A stretch of DNA of 64,000 bases from Pseudomonas sp. PA15(2017) (GTDB lineage: Bacteria > Pseudomonadota > Gammaproteobacteria > Pseudomonadales > Pseudomonadaceae): NCBI RefSeq assembly GCF_001945395.1, contig NZ_MSXV01000032.1:73906-137905 (forward strand), read 5' to 3'. Below the pieces are notes generated by a model. That model did not search any database and was not told the origin of the DNA. It saw only the letters and a list, made by a program, of their open reading frames with translations. A program made the translations under genes and the position numbers. The stretch's first letter is position 1. The number at the start of each line of letters is the position of its first letter. Shown piece after piece: positions 48,816 through 57,834 of this stretch.

Positions 48816-49562
48816 ATGATGCAGGACAACCCGATTTGGACGCGCCCCCCGCGCAAGCAGCGCAGCCGTCTGGCTGAAGACCTGGTTGCGAAGATTTCCC
48901 AGCACATGCGCGATGGCACGCTCAAGCGTGGCGAGAAGCTGCCGGCCGAGCTGGATATCATGCGCGCCGAAGGGGTCAGCCGCACCGTGGTGCGTGATGC
49001 GTTGTCGCGCCTGCAGGTGGCGGGCCTGGTGGAAACGCGTCGAGGGGTCGGCACGTTCGTGTGCGACATGCCGGCGGCGCCCGAGCTCAAGCTGGGCCCG
49101 GCAACCATCAGTACCGCCGAGGACGTGCTGGAGCTGCTGGAGCTGCGCATGAGCCTCGAGGTGGCGGCGGTTGGCCTGGCGGCGCAGCGGCGCACGCCAG
49201 AATCGTTGCAGGAAATTCGCGTGGCACTGGATGCCATTCAGCAGGGCGCGGTGCAGCTGCCGGCGGGTCTGCCGATCAGCGCGGACTTCCAGTTCCATAT
49301 CAAGATCGCCAAGGCCGCCGAGAACCCGCACCTGCTCGACATCATGAAGCACCTGGGCGCCAAGCAGATTCCGCGCAACAAGTTCAACTCGGCCTACAAG
49401 GCGCACGAGGACGGTGAGGCCTACAAGGAAAACCTCAGCCTCGAGCACGAGATGATCTACGACTCCATCGCCCGCGGTGATGTCGATTGTGCCCGGGCGG
49501 CCATGCAGTTGCACTTGATCAACAGCCGCGAGCGCCTGCTCAAGGCCCAGCGCCGCGCCTGA
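48816..49562 (+). CDS. GntR-family transcriptional regulator, FadR subfamily
   Basis: A 248-residue regulator. A winged helix-turn-helix spans about residues 17-85 (GTLKRGEKLPAELDIMRAEG, then VSRTVVRDALSRLQVAGLVE). A helical FCD ligand-binding domain follows (about 100-235), with its Asp/His metal residues visible (DFQFHIKIAKAAENPHL). Such regulators are usually repressors released by a sugar acid or other carboxylate. It is transcribed towards the end of the transport operon on the other strand and is its most likely regulator. Confidence 0.9.
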   Translation: MMQDNPIWTRPPRKQRSRLAEDLVAKISQHMRDGTLKRGEKLPAELDIMRAEGVSRTVVRDALSRLQVAGLVETRRGVGTFVCDMPAAPELKLGPATISTAEDVLELLELRMSLEVAAVGLAAQRRTPESLQEIRVALDAIQQGAVQLPAGLPISADFQFHIKIAKAAENPHLLDIMKHLGAKQIPRNKFNSAYKAHEDGEAYKENLSLEHEMIYDSIARGDVDCARAAMQLHLINSRERLLKAQRRA

Positions 49563-49664
49563 TCGGACGCGAGACGAGTCACCTCGCTGCGGAATGAAAC
49601 ACACCGCAAACGCCTGTGACGCTGAATGGCCGCCATCGTTTCGCAGTGGTCAGCATCTTCTTGG

Positions 49665-49818
49665 CTGCCTGTTCATGATCTGGTTAGACGGTATGAAAGA
49701 GGCTGCGTCAAGGCAGAAGCGGCCGCTCGCCGCTCCCACAGGCACTGCGCCGATGTCCACTCCCGCCACCCATTTGCCCAAAACAACGAACTTGAGTTCG
49801 AAGGCTTTGAACAGGTTC
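49665..49818 (-). mobile_element. MITE-like repeat element, copy C
   Basis: Read on the minus strand it begins GAACCTGTTCAAAGCCTTCG and ends ATCATGAACAGGCAG, and contains CTGTGGGAGCGGC in the middle. This is clearly related to copies A and B but more diverged, and the right end is damaged. Its first base supplies the G of the TAG stop codon of the KdgM-like porin gene. Confidence 0.55.
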
Positions 49819-50552
49819 TACATGAAGTTGTACTGCACCCCGATACGCCAGCGCAGCTGACGGTCGTCATCGGTGGCACTGACCTTGATATCGCCAATCT
49901 CGAAGAACGGCGCCCAGGATTTGTCCCATTTGTACTTCACGACCAGGTTCTGCTCGTAGTCGCTCTTCTTGTTGTCGTAACGGATGTAGTCGGTCTTGAA
50001 GTGGATGTACTGGTACTCGTACGACAGCCTGCCCGCTGGCGTGTAGCCCAGCCAGCCCTCGTAACGCTGGGTGTTGCGGTTGTCGGAGCCGCGGTCCGGC
50101 ACCTCTTCGTCGATGCGGTCGCGGTTCAGTTTCAGGGCGTCGAAACGGTAGCGGGCGGCGACGTAGAACTGGTCGCTCAGCCTGTGAGTGTAGCGCACGC
50201 CGAACTTGTAGGTGGTGCCGTTTTCGTTGCTGTCCAGCTGAATGGCCGGCTGCCAGGTCGATACCGCATTGGGCTTGTACTGATAGCTGGTGGTCAGCTC
50301 GTGGCCGCTCGACACCGTGTTGTCGAAGGCGACGTCCTTGCGATCGCCGGCGGTGCGGTACTTGAGCTCGCCCTCGAAGCCCCAGCCGTTGTCCATGCGA
50401 TAGGACAGCTTGACCCGATCGGAATGCAGGCGGTCGTCGTCCAGGTACTGGTGGCGGTAGTTGATCGAGGCACTGTCGGCCCAGGCGCTGCCGGCGGCGG
50501 CAGTGGACAGCAGGCAGGCGAGCAGGCGCAGCGTGAGTGTTTTCTTGTTCAT
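49818..50552 (-). CDS. KdgM-family outer membrane porin (oligogalacturonate-type)
   Basis: A 244-residue exported beta-barrel. The signal peptide ends AWA (residue 25). Alternating strands such as INYRHQYLDD, GFEGELKYRTAGDR and FYVAARYRFDALKLNRD, and a final IGVQYNFM, fit the KdgM family of small monomeric porins for acidic oligosaccharides. AAGGA precedes the ATG at 50552. It is the last gene of the transport operon and would bring the substrate through the outer membrane. The family match comes from pattern and length only; the substrate need not be pectin-derived. Confidence 0.8.
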   Translation of the reverse strand: MNKKTLTLRLLACLLSTAAAGSAWADSASINYRHQYLDDDRLHSDRVKLSYRMDNGWGFEGELKYRTAGDRKDVAFDNTVSSGHELTTSYQYKPNAVSTWQPAIQLDSNENGTTYKFGVRYTHRLSDQFYVAARYRFDALKLNRDRIDEEVPDRGSDNRNTQRYEGWLGYTPAGRLSYEYQYIHFKTDYIRYDNKKSDYEQNLVVKYKWDKSWAPFFEIGDIKVSATDDDRQLRWRIGVQYNFM

Positions 50553-50780
50553 GGTGGTGTCCTTCTTATTGTTTTCTATGGGTTGAGTTTGTGTTGCCTG
50601 GTTTCGGGCAAAGCGCCGCCGTGCAGCGTCGTGGCCGCATGTCCGAATCACTGGGTGGGTAACGCGCAGGCGAATCCGTGCCGCGGGCCTAGAGGCCCGT
50701 GTCGAAAAGTCAGCAGGGAGTTCGCGCTAACGCGTGGGTCGCCTCAGCCGCCATCTGACGGCCGAGGCGCGGTCAGGCCA

Positions 50781-51545
50781 TCAGGGTGGTGCGACGGCAC
50801 CGATGTCGCGGCTGGCATCGACCAGCAACTGGGTGTAGGCATGTTCGGCGCGGTTCTGCGCCAGCAGTGCGGGGTCGAGGGTTTCGACGATGCGCCCGTG
50901 CTGCATCACCGCCACGCGGTCGCAGAGATGGGCGACCACGCCCAGATCATGGGTGACCATCAGGTAGGTCAGGCCTTCCTGCTCGCGCAGGTCGGAGAGC
51001 AGGTTGAGAATCTCCGCTTGCACGGACACGTCCAGCGCCGAGGTCGGCTCGTCGAGCAGCAGCACGCGCGGTTCGAGAATCAAGGCGCGGGCGATGGCCA
51101 CACGCTGGCGCTGCCCACCGGACAACTGATGCGGGTAGCGGTAGCGGTAGCTGTCATTGAGACCGACCTTGTTGAGGATCGCGGTGACCCTGTCGCCGCG
51201 GTTGCCGATGCCATGCACGGCGAGCGGTTCGCTGAGCGCCGAGTCGATGGTGTGCCGCGGGTGCAGCGAGCCGTAGGGGTCCTGAAAGACCATCTGCACC
51301 TGACGGAAATGTGCCAGGTCGAGCTTGTGGCGCAAACCGCGCCCGGCGATGCTCAACTGCCCTTCCCAGTGCCGGTACTGCCCGGCCAGGCAGCGCAGCA
51401 CCGTGGTCTTGCCCGAGCCGGACTCGCCGACCAGGCCGAACGACTCGCCCTCCTCGACGCGCAGGGCAACGTCGTGGAGCACCTGACTGCGCGCCGCGCT
51501 GTCACCGAAACTGAGGTTGAGTGAATCCACTTCGATCATGGCCAT
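50781..51545 (-). CDS. ABC transporter ATPase (DppF/OppF type)
   Basis: A 254-residue ATPase with Walker A GESGSGKT (about 43-50), Q-loop MVFQDPYGSLHPRH, signature LSGGQRQRVAIARAL and Walker B LLLDEPTSALDVS. It pairs with the DppD-type ATPase encoded just upstream to drive import through the DppB/DppC-type permeases. It is the last of the ABC genes. A 230-base gap before the porin gene holds no other gene. Confidence 0.93.
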   Translation of the reverse strand: MAMIEVDSLNLSFGDSAARSQVLHDVALRVEEGESFGLVGESGSGKTTVLRCLAGQYRHWEGQLSIAGRGLRHKLDLAHFRQVQMVFQDPYGSLHPRHTIDSALSEPLAVHGIGNRGDRVTAILNKVGLNDSYRYRYPHQLSGGQRQRVAIARALILEPRVLLLDEPTSALDVSVQAEILNLLSDLREQEGLTYLMVTHDLGVVAHLCDRVAVMQHGRIVETLDPALLAQNRAEHAYTQLLVDASRDIGAVAPP

Positions 51546-51555
51546 GGGGGGTTCC

Positions 51556-52395
51556 TCAGTGGGTCAGCCAGAGGGGATCGCGCTGCAGATTGGGCAGGCG
51601 CGGACGGGGGCGATCGATACTCGGCAACGCGGCCAGCAGGCCCTGGGTGTAGGGGTGCCTGGCGTTGTCCAGCTCGGCGGCATCCAGCGCCTCGACCACC
51701 CGGCCGGCGTACATCACCAGCACGCGGTCGCAGAAGCTGCGCACCATGTTGAGGTCGTGACTGATCAGGATCAGCCCCAGATCGCGCTGGCTGACCAGCT
51801 CGTCGAGCACGCTGAGCACCTGGCGACGCACCGAGACGTCGAGTGCCGAGGTCGGTTCGTCGGCGACGATGATGTCAGGATCGGTGATCACCATCATGGC
51901 GATCATGATGCGCTGCGCCATGCCACCCGACACCTCGTGCGGGTAGAGCCCGTACACCCGCTGCGGATCGCGGATGTGCACCTTGTCGAGCATGTCCAGC
52001 ACCCGCTCGCGGGCATCGGCCTTGCTGGCGCGGTGGTGCGCCAGGTACGCCTCGGCGATCTGCTCGCCGACGCGTACCACCGGGTTCAGCGAGTACTTGG
52101 GGTCCTGCATGATCATCGAGATGCGTTTGCCACGAATCGCCTGCACCTGTTTTTCGCTGGCAGTCAGCAGGTCGACCTCGCCCAGGGTCATGGCACTGGC
52201 GGTGATCCGCGCGCTGGCCGGGTGCAGGCGCAGCAGGCTGCGGCCCACGGTGGATTTGCCCGAGCCGGACTCGCCGACGATGGCCAGTTTCTCGCGGCCG
52301 AGGCTGAAGGAGACGTTGCGCACCGCATCGACCTCCTTGCGGCCACTGGTGAAGCGCACGCAGAGATCCTGCACGTCGAGTTTGATCGCAGACAT
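51556..52395 (-). CDS. ABC transporter ATPase (DppD/OppD type)
   Basis: A 279-residue ATPase with Walker A GESGSGKS, Q-loop MIMQDPKYSLNPV, variant signature VSGGMAQR and Walker B IIVADEPTSALDVS. The C-terminal HPYTQGLLAALPSIDRPR stretch belongs to the oligopeptide ATPase extension; the four-cysteine iron-sulfur motif seen in some OppD proteins is absent. It is 10 bases from the next ATPase gene and 9 bases from the permease gene before it. Confidence 0.93.
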   Translation of the reverse strand: MSAIKLDVQDLCVRFTSGRKEVDAVRNVSFSLGREKLAIVGESGSGKSTVGRSLLRLHPASARITASAMTLGEVDLLTASEKQVQAIRGKRISMIMQDPKYSLNPVVRVGEQIAEAYLAHHRASKADARERVLDMLDKVHIRDPQRVYGLYPHEVSGGMAQRIMIAMMVITDPDIIVADEPTSALDVSVRRQVLSVLDELVSQRDLGLILISHDLNMVRSFCDRVLVMYAGRVVEALDAAELDNARHPYTQGLLAALPSIDRPRPRLPNLQRDPLWLTH

Positions 52396-52404
52396 GCTGC
52401 CTCC

Positions 52405-53322
52405 TTAATTGCTGCGCGGGTCGAGGACGTCGCGCAGACCGTCACCCAACAGGTTGAACGCCAGGCTGACCAGCATGATGGTCGCCCCCGGAACGGCTAC
52501 CAGCCACCAGCACTCGAGCATGTAACGACGCCCGGTGGAAATCATCGCGCCCCACTCCGGCAGCGGCGCCTGGGCGCCCAGGCCGAGAAAGCCCAGGGCA
52601 GCGGCGGTGAGAATGATGCTGGCCATGTTCATGGTCAGGCGGATGATCACCGACGACAGGCACATGGGCATGATGTGACGCAGGATGATGCGCGGCGACG
52701 AGGCGCCCTGCAGCTGCACGGCAACCACGAAGTCGGCGTTGCGCAGCGACAGGGTTTCCGCCCGGGCCAGGCGGGCGATCGGTGGCCAGGAGGTCAGCGC
52801 GATGGCGATCACCGCGTGCTCCAGGCCTGGGCCCAGGGCGGCGATGAAGGCCAGCGCCAGCACCAGGCTGGGGAACGAAATGAAGATGTCGGTGATGCGC
52901 ATGAACAGCGCGTCGACGAAGCCGCCGAAGTAGCCGGAAACGGTGCCGATCAACAGGCCGATGGGGCCAACGATGATGGTCACCAGGGCGATGATGTACA
53001 GGGTGATGCGCGAGCCGTAGACCAGCCGGCTGAACACGTCGCGGCCGAACTCGTCGGTGCCGAACCAGTGCGCCGCGCTCGGTGCCTGCAGGGCGTTGCC
53101 GAGGTTCTGCATGATCGGGTCGTGGGTGGCGATCCACGGCGCGAAGGCCGCCACCAGCACCAGCAGCGCCACCACGGCGGAGCCCATCAGCGTCATGGGG
53201 TTGCGCAGCAGGTGCTGCATGACCCGTACGCTGCTCAGACGGAACGCCTGGAACGCGGAGACCGGCGCCTGGCCGTTCGCCCGTTTCAGGGATGAAGATG
53301 AAGAGATGTTGGCAATCATCAT
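52405..53322 (-). CDS. ABC transporter permease (DppC/OppC type)
   Basis: A 305-residue permease with about six membrane segments. The periplasmic motif HWFGTDEFGRDVFSRLVYGS and the cytoplasmic coupling loop LRNADFVVAVQLQGASSPRI are diagnostic of DppC relatives. The first of two adjacent ATG codons follows GGAGG. It forms a heterodimer channel with the DppB-type permease encoded two genes upstream. Confidence 0.93.
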   Translation of the reverse strand: MMIANISSSSSLKRANGQAPVSAFQAFRLSSVRVMQHLLRNPMTLMGSAVVALLVLVAAFAPWIATHDPIMQNLGNALQAPSAAHWFGTDEFGRDVFSRLVYGSRITLYIIALVTIIVGPIGLLIGTVSGYFGGFVDALFMRITDIFISFPSLVLALAFIAALGPGLEHAVIAIALTSWPPIARLARAETLSLRNADFVVAVQLQGASSPRIILRHIMPMCLSSVIIRLTMNMASIILTAAALGFLGLGAQAPLPEWGAMISTGRRYMLECWWLVAVPGATIMLVSLAFNLLGDGLRDVLDPRSN

Positions 53323-53376
53323 GTGCCTCCGTTACTCGAATCGCTCGGTACCGGGCGCAGCGCTGCGCCCGATCGC

Positions 53377-54987
53377 TCAACGCTGCTTGTACACACCCAG
53401 GTAACGCGTCGCCTCGGCATCGGCGCCCTGGAATCCCTTGACGTCGGCCGCACTGACCACTGGATCGGTCATCTGCGAGATCATCATGATCGGCCCCACC
53501 AGCTCGTCGTAACGCTGCTGCACGCGGTGATACAGGCTCAGCTTGGCGGCTTCGTCGCGCTCTACGCCAAGCTTGTCGATCAGGCCATTGAGTTCGGCGT
53601 CCTGAAAGGCCGCGCGCCAGCCCTGGAAGTTGGCGATGCCGGCGTCATCGCGGTTGTCCGGGTTGTAGACGAAGGTGCGCAGGCTGAAGTACGGATGCGG
53701 ATAGCGCTCGGCACCACGGGCGACGATGATCTCGAAGTTGCGCGCACGCATGGCGCCGTACACCTGGTTGCCGGTGCCGGTGATGATGCTCGCCTGGATG
53801 CCGGCCTGGGCCAGGGTCGACTGCAGGCTAGCGGCGATATTCACGAACGGCGGCTCGGCCAGGGTGCGGATGGTGGTCTTGAAGCCCTGCGGGTGGCCGG
53901 CCTCGGCCAGCAGTTTCTTGGCGGCCTCGACGTCCAGTGTGTAGCCAGGGTTCGGCAGGCGCGCCTCCAGGCCCAGCTGCATCGGCTGCTGGTTGAGCTT
54001 GCCGTAATAAGGCATCACCACCTTGTCCAGGCCCTGATAGTCGATCAACGAGCGCACCGCTTTGCGCACACGAATGTCATCGAACGGCGCCGACTTCATG
54101 CTCATCGCCACGTAATACATGGTGCCGCGCGGCAGGGTCTGGATCTGCATCTGGCCCTTGGCGGCCAGCGCCTGAACGTCGGAGGCGGCCATGCCATAGC
54201 CCATGTCCAGGTCACCGCGTTCGAGCATCAGGCGCAGCGATTGCGACTCGGTGATATGGCGGATCAGCACGCGCTTGAGCTTGCTGGCGCCGCCCCAGTA
54301 ATCGGCGAATGCGGTCATCACCAGGGTATCGTTGGCGCGCCAGGCGCTGAGGCTGAACGGGCCGCTGCCGGCTTCGTTGGTCACCAGCCAGGCGGCGCCC
54401 AGATCGCCGTTCTTCTCGTGTTCGAGCACGGTCTTGCGGTCCAGCACCACGGCACTTGGCGAGGTGGCCAGGGTGTCGATCATCAACAGTGGGTCGGTCG
54501 GCTGCGGCAAGTCGATGACCAGGGTCGATTGGTCGCTGGCGCGGATCAACTGCCCAATGTTGTCCAGCGTGTAGCCGTAGGCCTTCCAGGTGGTGGCTAG
54601 GCCGTAGTTGAGCTTGAGCACGCGATACAGCGACCAGGCCACGTCTTCGGCGGTGACCGGGTTGCCGGAATGGAAACGCGCGTCGCTGCGCAGATGGAAG
54701 GTCAGCTGACGACCGTCCTCACTGATTTCCCAGCGCTCGGCCAGTTGCGGCACGTGCTCGTCGGGGCTGCCGTCCTTACGCAGGATCAGCGTGTCGTACA
54801 GGTTGGCATTGATGCCCGAGGCATCCAGCCCCGGTGCGTTGGCCGGGTCGATGGAGAACAGATTGGCCATGCTCATGCCGACGATCAGTTGATCGTCTGG
54901 CGTCTTGGCCTGGGCGTTCAGCAGCGGAGCGGCGCACAGCAGCGCACCGAGTACCGCGCTCAGCACGGTGGAGCGAAACGATTTCAT
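53377..54987 (-). CDS. ABC transporter substrate-binding protein, family 5 (first)
   Basis: A 536-residue periplasmic protein with a signal peptide ending NAQA (residue 27) and the SBP_bac_5 fold used for peptides, oligosaccharides, nickel and other ligands. It begins KTPDDQLIVGMSMANLFSID and has the family segment TFHLRSDARFHSGNPVTAED. It is a clear paralogue of the protein at 56154-57767, with many shared blocks (NEAGSGPFSLSAWRANDTL against NAAGSGPFVLNAWRANDVI). It lies between the two permease genes. Confidence 0.92.
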   Translation of the reverse strand: MKSFRSTVLSAVLGALLCAAPLLNAQAKTPDDQLIVGMSMANLFSIDPANAPGLDASGINANLYDTLILRKDGSPDEHVPQLAERWEISEDGRQLTFHLRSDARFHSGNPVTAEDVAWSLYRVLKLNYGLATTWKAYGYTLDNIGQLIRASDQSTLVIDLPQPTDPLLMIDTLATSPSAVVLDRKTVLEHEKNGDLGAAWLVTNEAGSGPFSLSAWRANDTLVMTAFADYWGGASKLKRVLIRHITESQSLRLMLERGDLDMGYGMAASDVQALAAKGQMQIQTLPRGTMYYVAMSMKSAPFDDIRVRKAVRSLIDYQGLDKVVMPYYGKLNQQPMQLGLEARLPNPGYTLDVEAAKKLLAEAGHPQGFKTTIRTLAEPPFVNIAASLQSTLAQAGIQASIITGTGNQVYGAMRARNFEIIVARGAERYPHPYFSLRTFVYNPDNRDDAGIANFQGWRAAFQDAELNGLIDKLGVERDEAAKLSLYHRVQQRYDELVGPIMMISQMTDPVVSAADVKGFQGADAEATRYLGVYKQR

Positions 54988-55045
54988 GCGGATATCCCTA
55001 TTTTGTAATTATTGAAGGGCTGCAATCGATTGATCGGGTATCAGG

Positions 55046-56083
55046 TCAGCGGGTACGCGGGTCGAACACCTTGTACAGCGCATCGCTGAGCAGGTTGAGG
55101 CCGACGAAGATGAAGCCGATCACCAGCACGCACCCCATCACCGCATTCATGTCGCCGAGCAGCAGGCTGCTGGTCAGGTACTGGCCGAAGCCGGGCCAGG
55201 CGAACACCGTCTCGATCAGCACCGCGCCTTCGAGTAGCGAGCCGTAGGCCAGCGCCACCACGGTGAGCAACTGCACGAGGATGTTGCGAAAGGCATGGCC
55301 CCAGATCACCTTGCGCCGCGACAGGCCCTTGACCCGGGCGGTGAGGATGTATTCCTGGGACAGCTGCTCGAGCATGAAGCTGCGCGTCATGCGGCTGATG
55401 TAGGCCACCGAGTTGAGGCCCAGGATCAGCGCCGGCAGGAGGATATGCTTGAGCGCGCTGGAGAAGGCTTCCCAGTCGCCGGCGATGGCGCTGTCGATCA
55501 GCAGCATGCCGGTCACCGACGGCACCATGCCGTCGTACGCCAGGTCGATGCGCCCTGCCCCGCCGGCCCAGCCGAGCCAGGCGTAGAACACCAGCAGGCC
55601 CATCATGCCCAACCAGAAGATCGGCGTGGAGTAGCCGAACAGGGTGACCACGCGGGCCAGGTGATCGCCGATACGGCCCTGGTTGGCAGCGGCGAACACA
55701 CCCAGTGGCAGGCCGATCACCACGCCGAAGATGATCGCCAGGGTGGCCAGTTCGATGGTCGCCGGGAATACCCGGGCGATGTCCTCGATCACCGGATGGC
55801 CGGTGAGCAGCGCGTTGCCGAAATTGCCCTGGGCCAGGTCGCGCAGGTAATAGCCGAACTGCACCAGCAGTGGTCGGTCGAGGCCCATGGCCTGATAGAC
55901 CTGGTCGTAGGTGGAACTGTCGGCATCCGGGCCGACCACCGCCAGCACCGGGTCCAGAGGCATCACGCGGCCGATGAAGAAGGTCATCGCCAAGAGGCCC
56001 AGCAGGGTCATCAGCACCGCACCGAAACGGCGTGAGGTGCCGCCCATCCGCGTGCCGAAGAAAGACGCAGTCGAAGCAAACAT
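55046..56083 (-). CDS. ABC transporter permease (DppB/OppB type)
   Basis: A 345-residue permease with six membrane segments. The first segment (FGAVLMTLLGLLAMTFFIGRVMP) and the coupling loop QEYILTARVKGLSRRKVIWG are those of DppB. The ATG at 56083 has GGAG 8 bases upstream; the longer open frame overlaps the next binding-protein gene and is unlikely to be used. Note the conserved QLTV-VALAYGSLLEGAVLIE segment, intact here. Confidence 0.93.
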   Translation of the reverse strand: MFASTASFFGTRMGGTSRRFGAVLMTLLGLLAMTFFIGRVMPLDPVLAVVGPDADSSTYDQVYQAMGLDRPLLVQFGYYLRDLAQGNFGNALLTGHPVIEDIARVFPATIELATLAIIFGVVIGLPLGVFAAANQGRIGDHLARVVTLFGYSTPIFWLGMMGLLVFYAWLGWAGGAGRIDLAYDGMVPSVTGMLLIDSAIAGDWEAFSSALKHILLPALILGLNSVAYISRMTRSFMLEQLSQEYILTARVKGLSRRKVIWGHAFRNILVQLLTVVALAYGSLLEGAVLIETVFAWPGFGQYLTSSLLLGDMNAVMGCVLVIGFIFVGLNLLSDALYKVFDPRTR

Positions 56084-56153
56084 GAGGAGCTCCCGATTGA
56101 TCGCAGCGAGTTCGTGTCCGTGTCGCATCGGGCGGCCTGAGCCGCCCGGCGGC

Positions 56154-57767
56154 TCAACGATCCTTGTGCACATCCTTGTAGCGCGTGGTCGCCGCGCTGT
56201 GACCGACGTAGCCGACCACGTCGTGGTAGATCACCACCGTGTCGGTCATCTGCGAGATCGGCATGATGGCGCCGACCTGCTCGTCGTAGAGGTTCTGGAA
56301 CTGGTGGTACAGCTCCAGTTGCTTCTGCTTGTCCGGCTCCACTTCGGCCTGCTCGATCAGCGCGTTGAGCTCCGGGCTGTGGAACGAGGTGCGCCAGCCC
56401 TGGAAGTTGCTCAGCTTGGCTTCGTCGCGGTTATCCGGGTTGTACACCAGGGTGCGCAGGCTCGAATGTGGGTGCCGCTCGGCACCGCCGCCGCCACGAC
56501 CGACGATGATGTCGAAGGTGCGCTCGCGCATGGAGCCGTACACCTGAGTGCCGGTGCCGGTAACGATGCGCGCCTTGATGCCGGCCTGGGCCAGGGTCGA
56601 CTGCAGGCTGGAGGCGATATTGATGAACGGCGGCTCGGCGAGCACGCGAATGGTGGTCTGGAAACCATCCGGGTAACCGGCCTCGGCGAGCAGCTTCTTG
56701 GCTTCCTCGACGTTCAGGCGATAGCCCGGGTCATCCAGTCGCGCCGGCAGGCCGAGCGGCATCGGGCGCTGATTGAGGGCGCCGTAGTGCGGCATCACCA
56801 CATCGTTGATGCCCTGGTAGTCGATCAGCAAGCGAACTGCCTTGCGCACGCGGGCGTCGGCGAACATCGGCTGCTTGGTGCTTAGCGCCACGTAGTAAAG
56901 GGTGCCGCGCTGCACGGTCTGGGTCTTGACCTTGTCCGAGCTGCTCAGTGCGCTGATGTCCGGTGCGGACATACCACGGGCGATGTCCAGGTCGCCACGC
57001 TCGACCATCAGGCGCAGCGACTGCGACTCGGTCATGTTGCGCATCACCACGCGCTTGAGCTCGGCCGGGCCGCCCCAGTAGTCCTCGAAGCGGGTCATCA
57101 GGATAACGTCGTTGGCGCGCCAGGCGTTGAGCACGAACGGCCCGCTGCCCGCTGCATTGGTAGTCAGCCAGGCGCCGCCCATGTCGCCATTCTTGTCGTG
57201 CTTGAGCACCTCTTTCTTATCGAGGATGAAGGCACTGGGCGAGGTGGCCAGGGTATTGAGCACCAGCATCGGGTCGGTCGGGCGAGCCAGTTCGATTACC
57301 ACGGTGTGGTCGTCGGTCGCGCGGATCTGCTGTTCGACGTTATCGGCGGTGAAGCCGTAGGCCTTCCAGGTCGAGGCCAGTGCCAGGTTGAGCTTGAGCA
57401 CGCGCTGCAGCGACCAGATAACGTCCCTGGCGGTCAGCTCGTTGCCGGAGTGGAACTTGACGCCGCTGCGCAGGTGAAAGGTCAGCGTCTTGTGGTCGTC
57501 GCTGATTTCCCAGCGCTCGGCCAGGGCCGGCACCAGGGTGTCCGGCGCGGAAGCGTCCTGCACCAGCAGCATGTCGTACAGGTTGGCGTTGACCTCGGAG
57601 ACGTCCAGGCCTGTGGCGGCGGCCGGATCGAGGGACAGCAGGTTGATCATGCTCATGCCGACGATGAGCTGGTCGGCAGGCGTCTTGGCCTGCACCGCGG
57701 TGACGGTACCCAGGGCCAGGGTGGCGGCCAGCAGGCCCGCCAGCAGATGCGGAAGTGGTTTGATCAT
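56154..57767 (-). CDS. ABC transporter substrate-binding protein, family 5 (second)
   Basis: A 537-residue paralogue of the binding protein at 53377-54987. The signal peptide ends AVQA (residue 27). The N-terminus KTPADQLIVGMSMINLLSLD and most of the lobes align without gaps. Differences gather in stretches such as SSDKVKTQTVQRGTLYYVAL and GRGGGGAERHPHSSLRTLVY, which may line the ligand pocket. It is the second gene of the operon, so it should be the more strongly expressed of the two. Confidence 0.92.
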   Translation of the reverse strand: MIKPLPHLLAGLLAATLALGTVTAVQAKTPADQLIVGMSMINLLSLDPAAATGLDVSEVNANLYDMLLVQDASAPDTLVPALAERWEISDDHKTLTFHLRSGVKFHSGNELTARDVIWSLQRVLKLNLALASTWKAYGFTADNVEQQIRATDDHTVVIELARPTDPMLVLNTLATSPSAFILDKKEVLKHDKNGDMGGAWLTTNAAGSGPFVLNAWRANDVILMTRFEDYWGGPAELKRVVMRNMTESQSLRLMVERGDLDIARGMSAPDISALSSSDKVKTQTVQRGTLYYVALSTKQPMFADARVRKAVRLLIDYQGINDVVMPHYGALNQRPMPLGLPARLDDPGYRLNVEEAKKLLAEAGYPDGFQTTIRVLAEPPFINIASSLQSTLAQAGIKARIVTGTGTQVYGSMRERTFDIIVGRGGGGAERHPHSSLRTLVYNPDNRDEAKLSNFQGWRTSFHSPELNALIEQAEVEPDKQKQLELYHQFQNLYDEQVGAIMPISQMTDTVVIYHDVVGYVGHSAATTRYKDVHKDR

Positions 57768-57834
57768 GAGACGGCCTTCTTATATTTATTCGACTCAGAA
57801 ACGGCGCAGCCGCGCACGGCTGCACGGCAGTGCA

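Noticed and set aside
49626..51524. 632-codon plus-strand frame opposite the porin and ATPase genes
   Set aside because: It spans two real genes, a gap and a repeat element with no recognisable domains.
50781..57767. Naming the ABC system a dipeptide transporter (dppABCDF)
   Set aside because: Family 5 importers carry many substrates; the neighbouring porin, regulator and enolase argue against a default peptide label.
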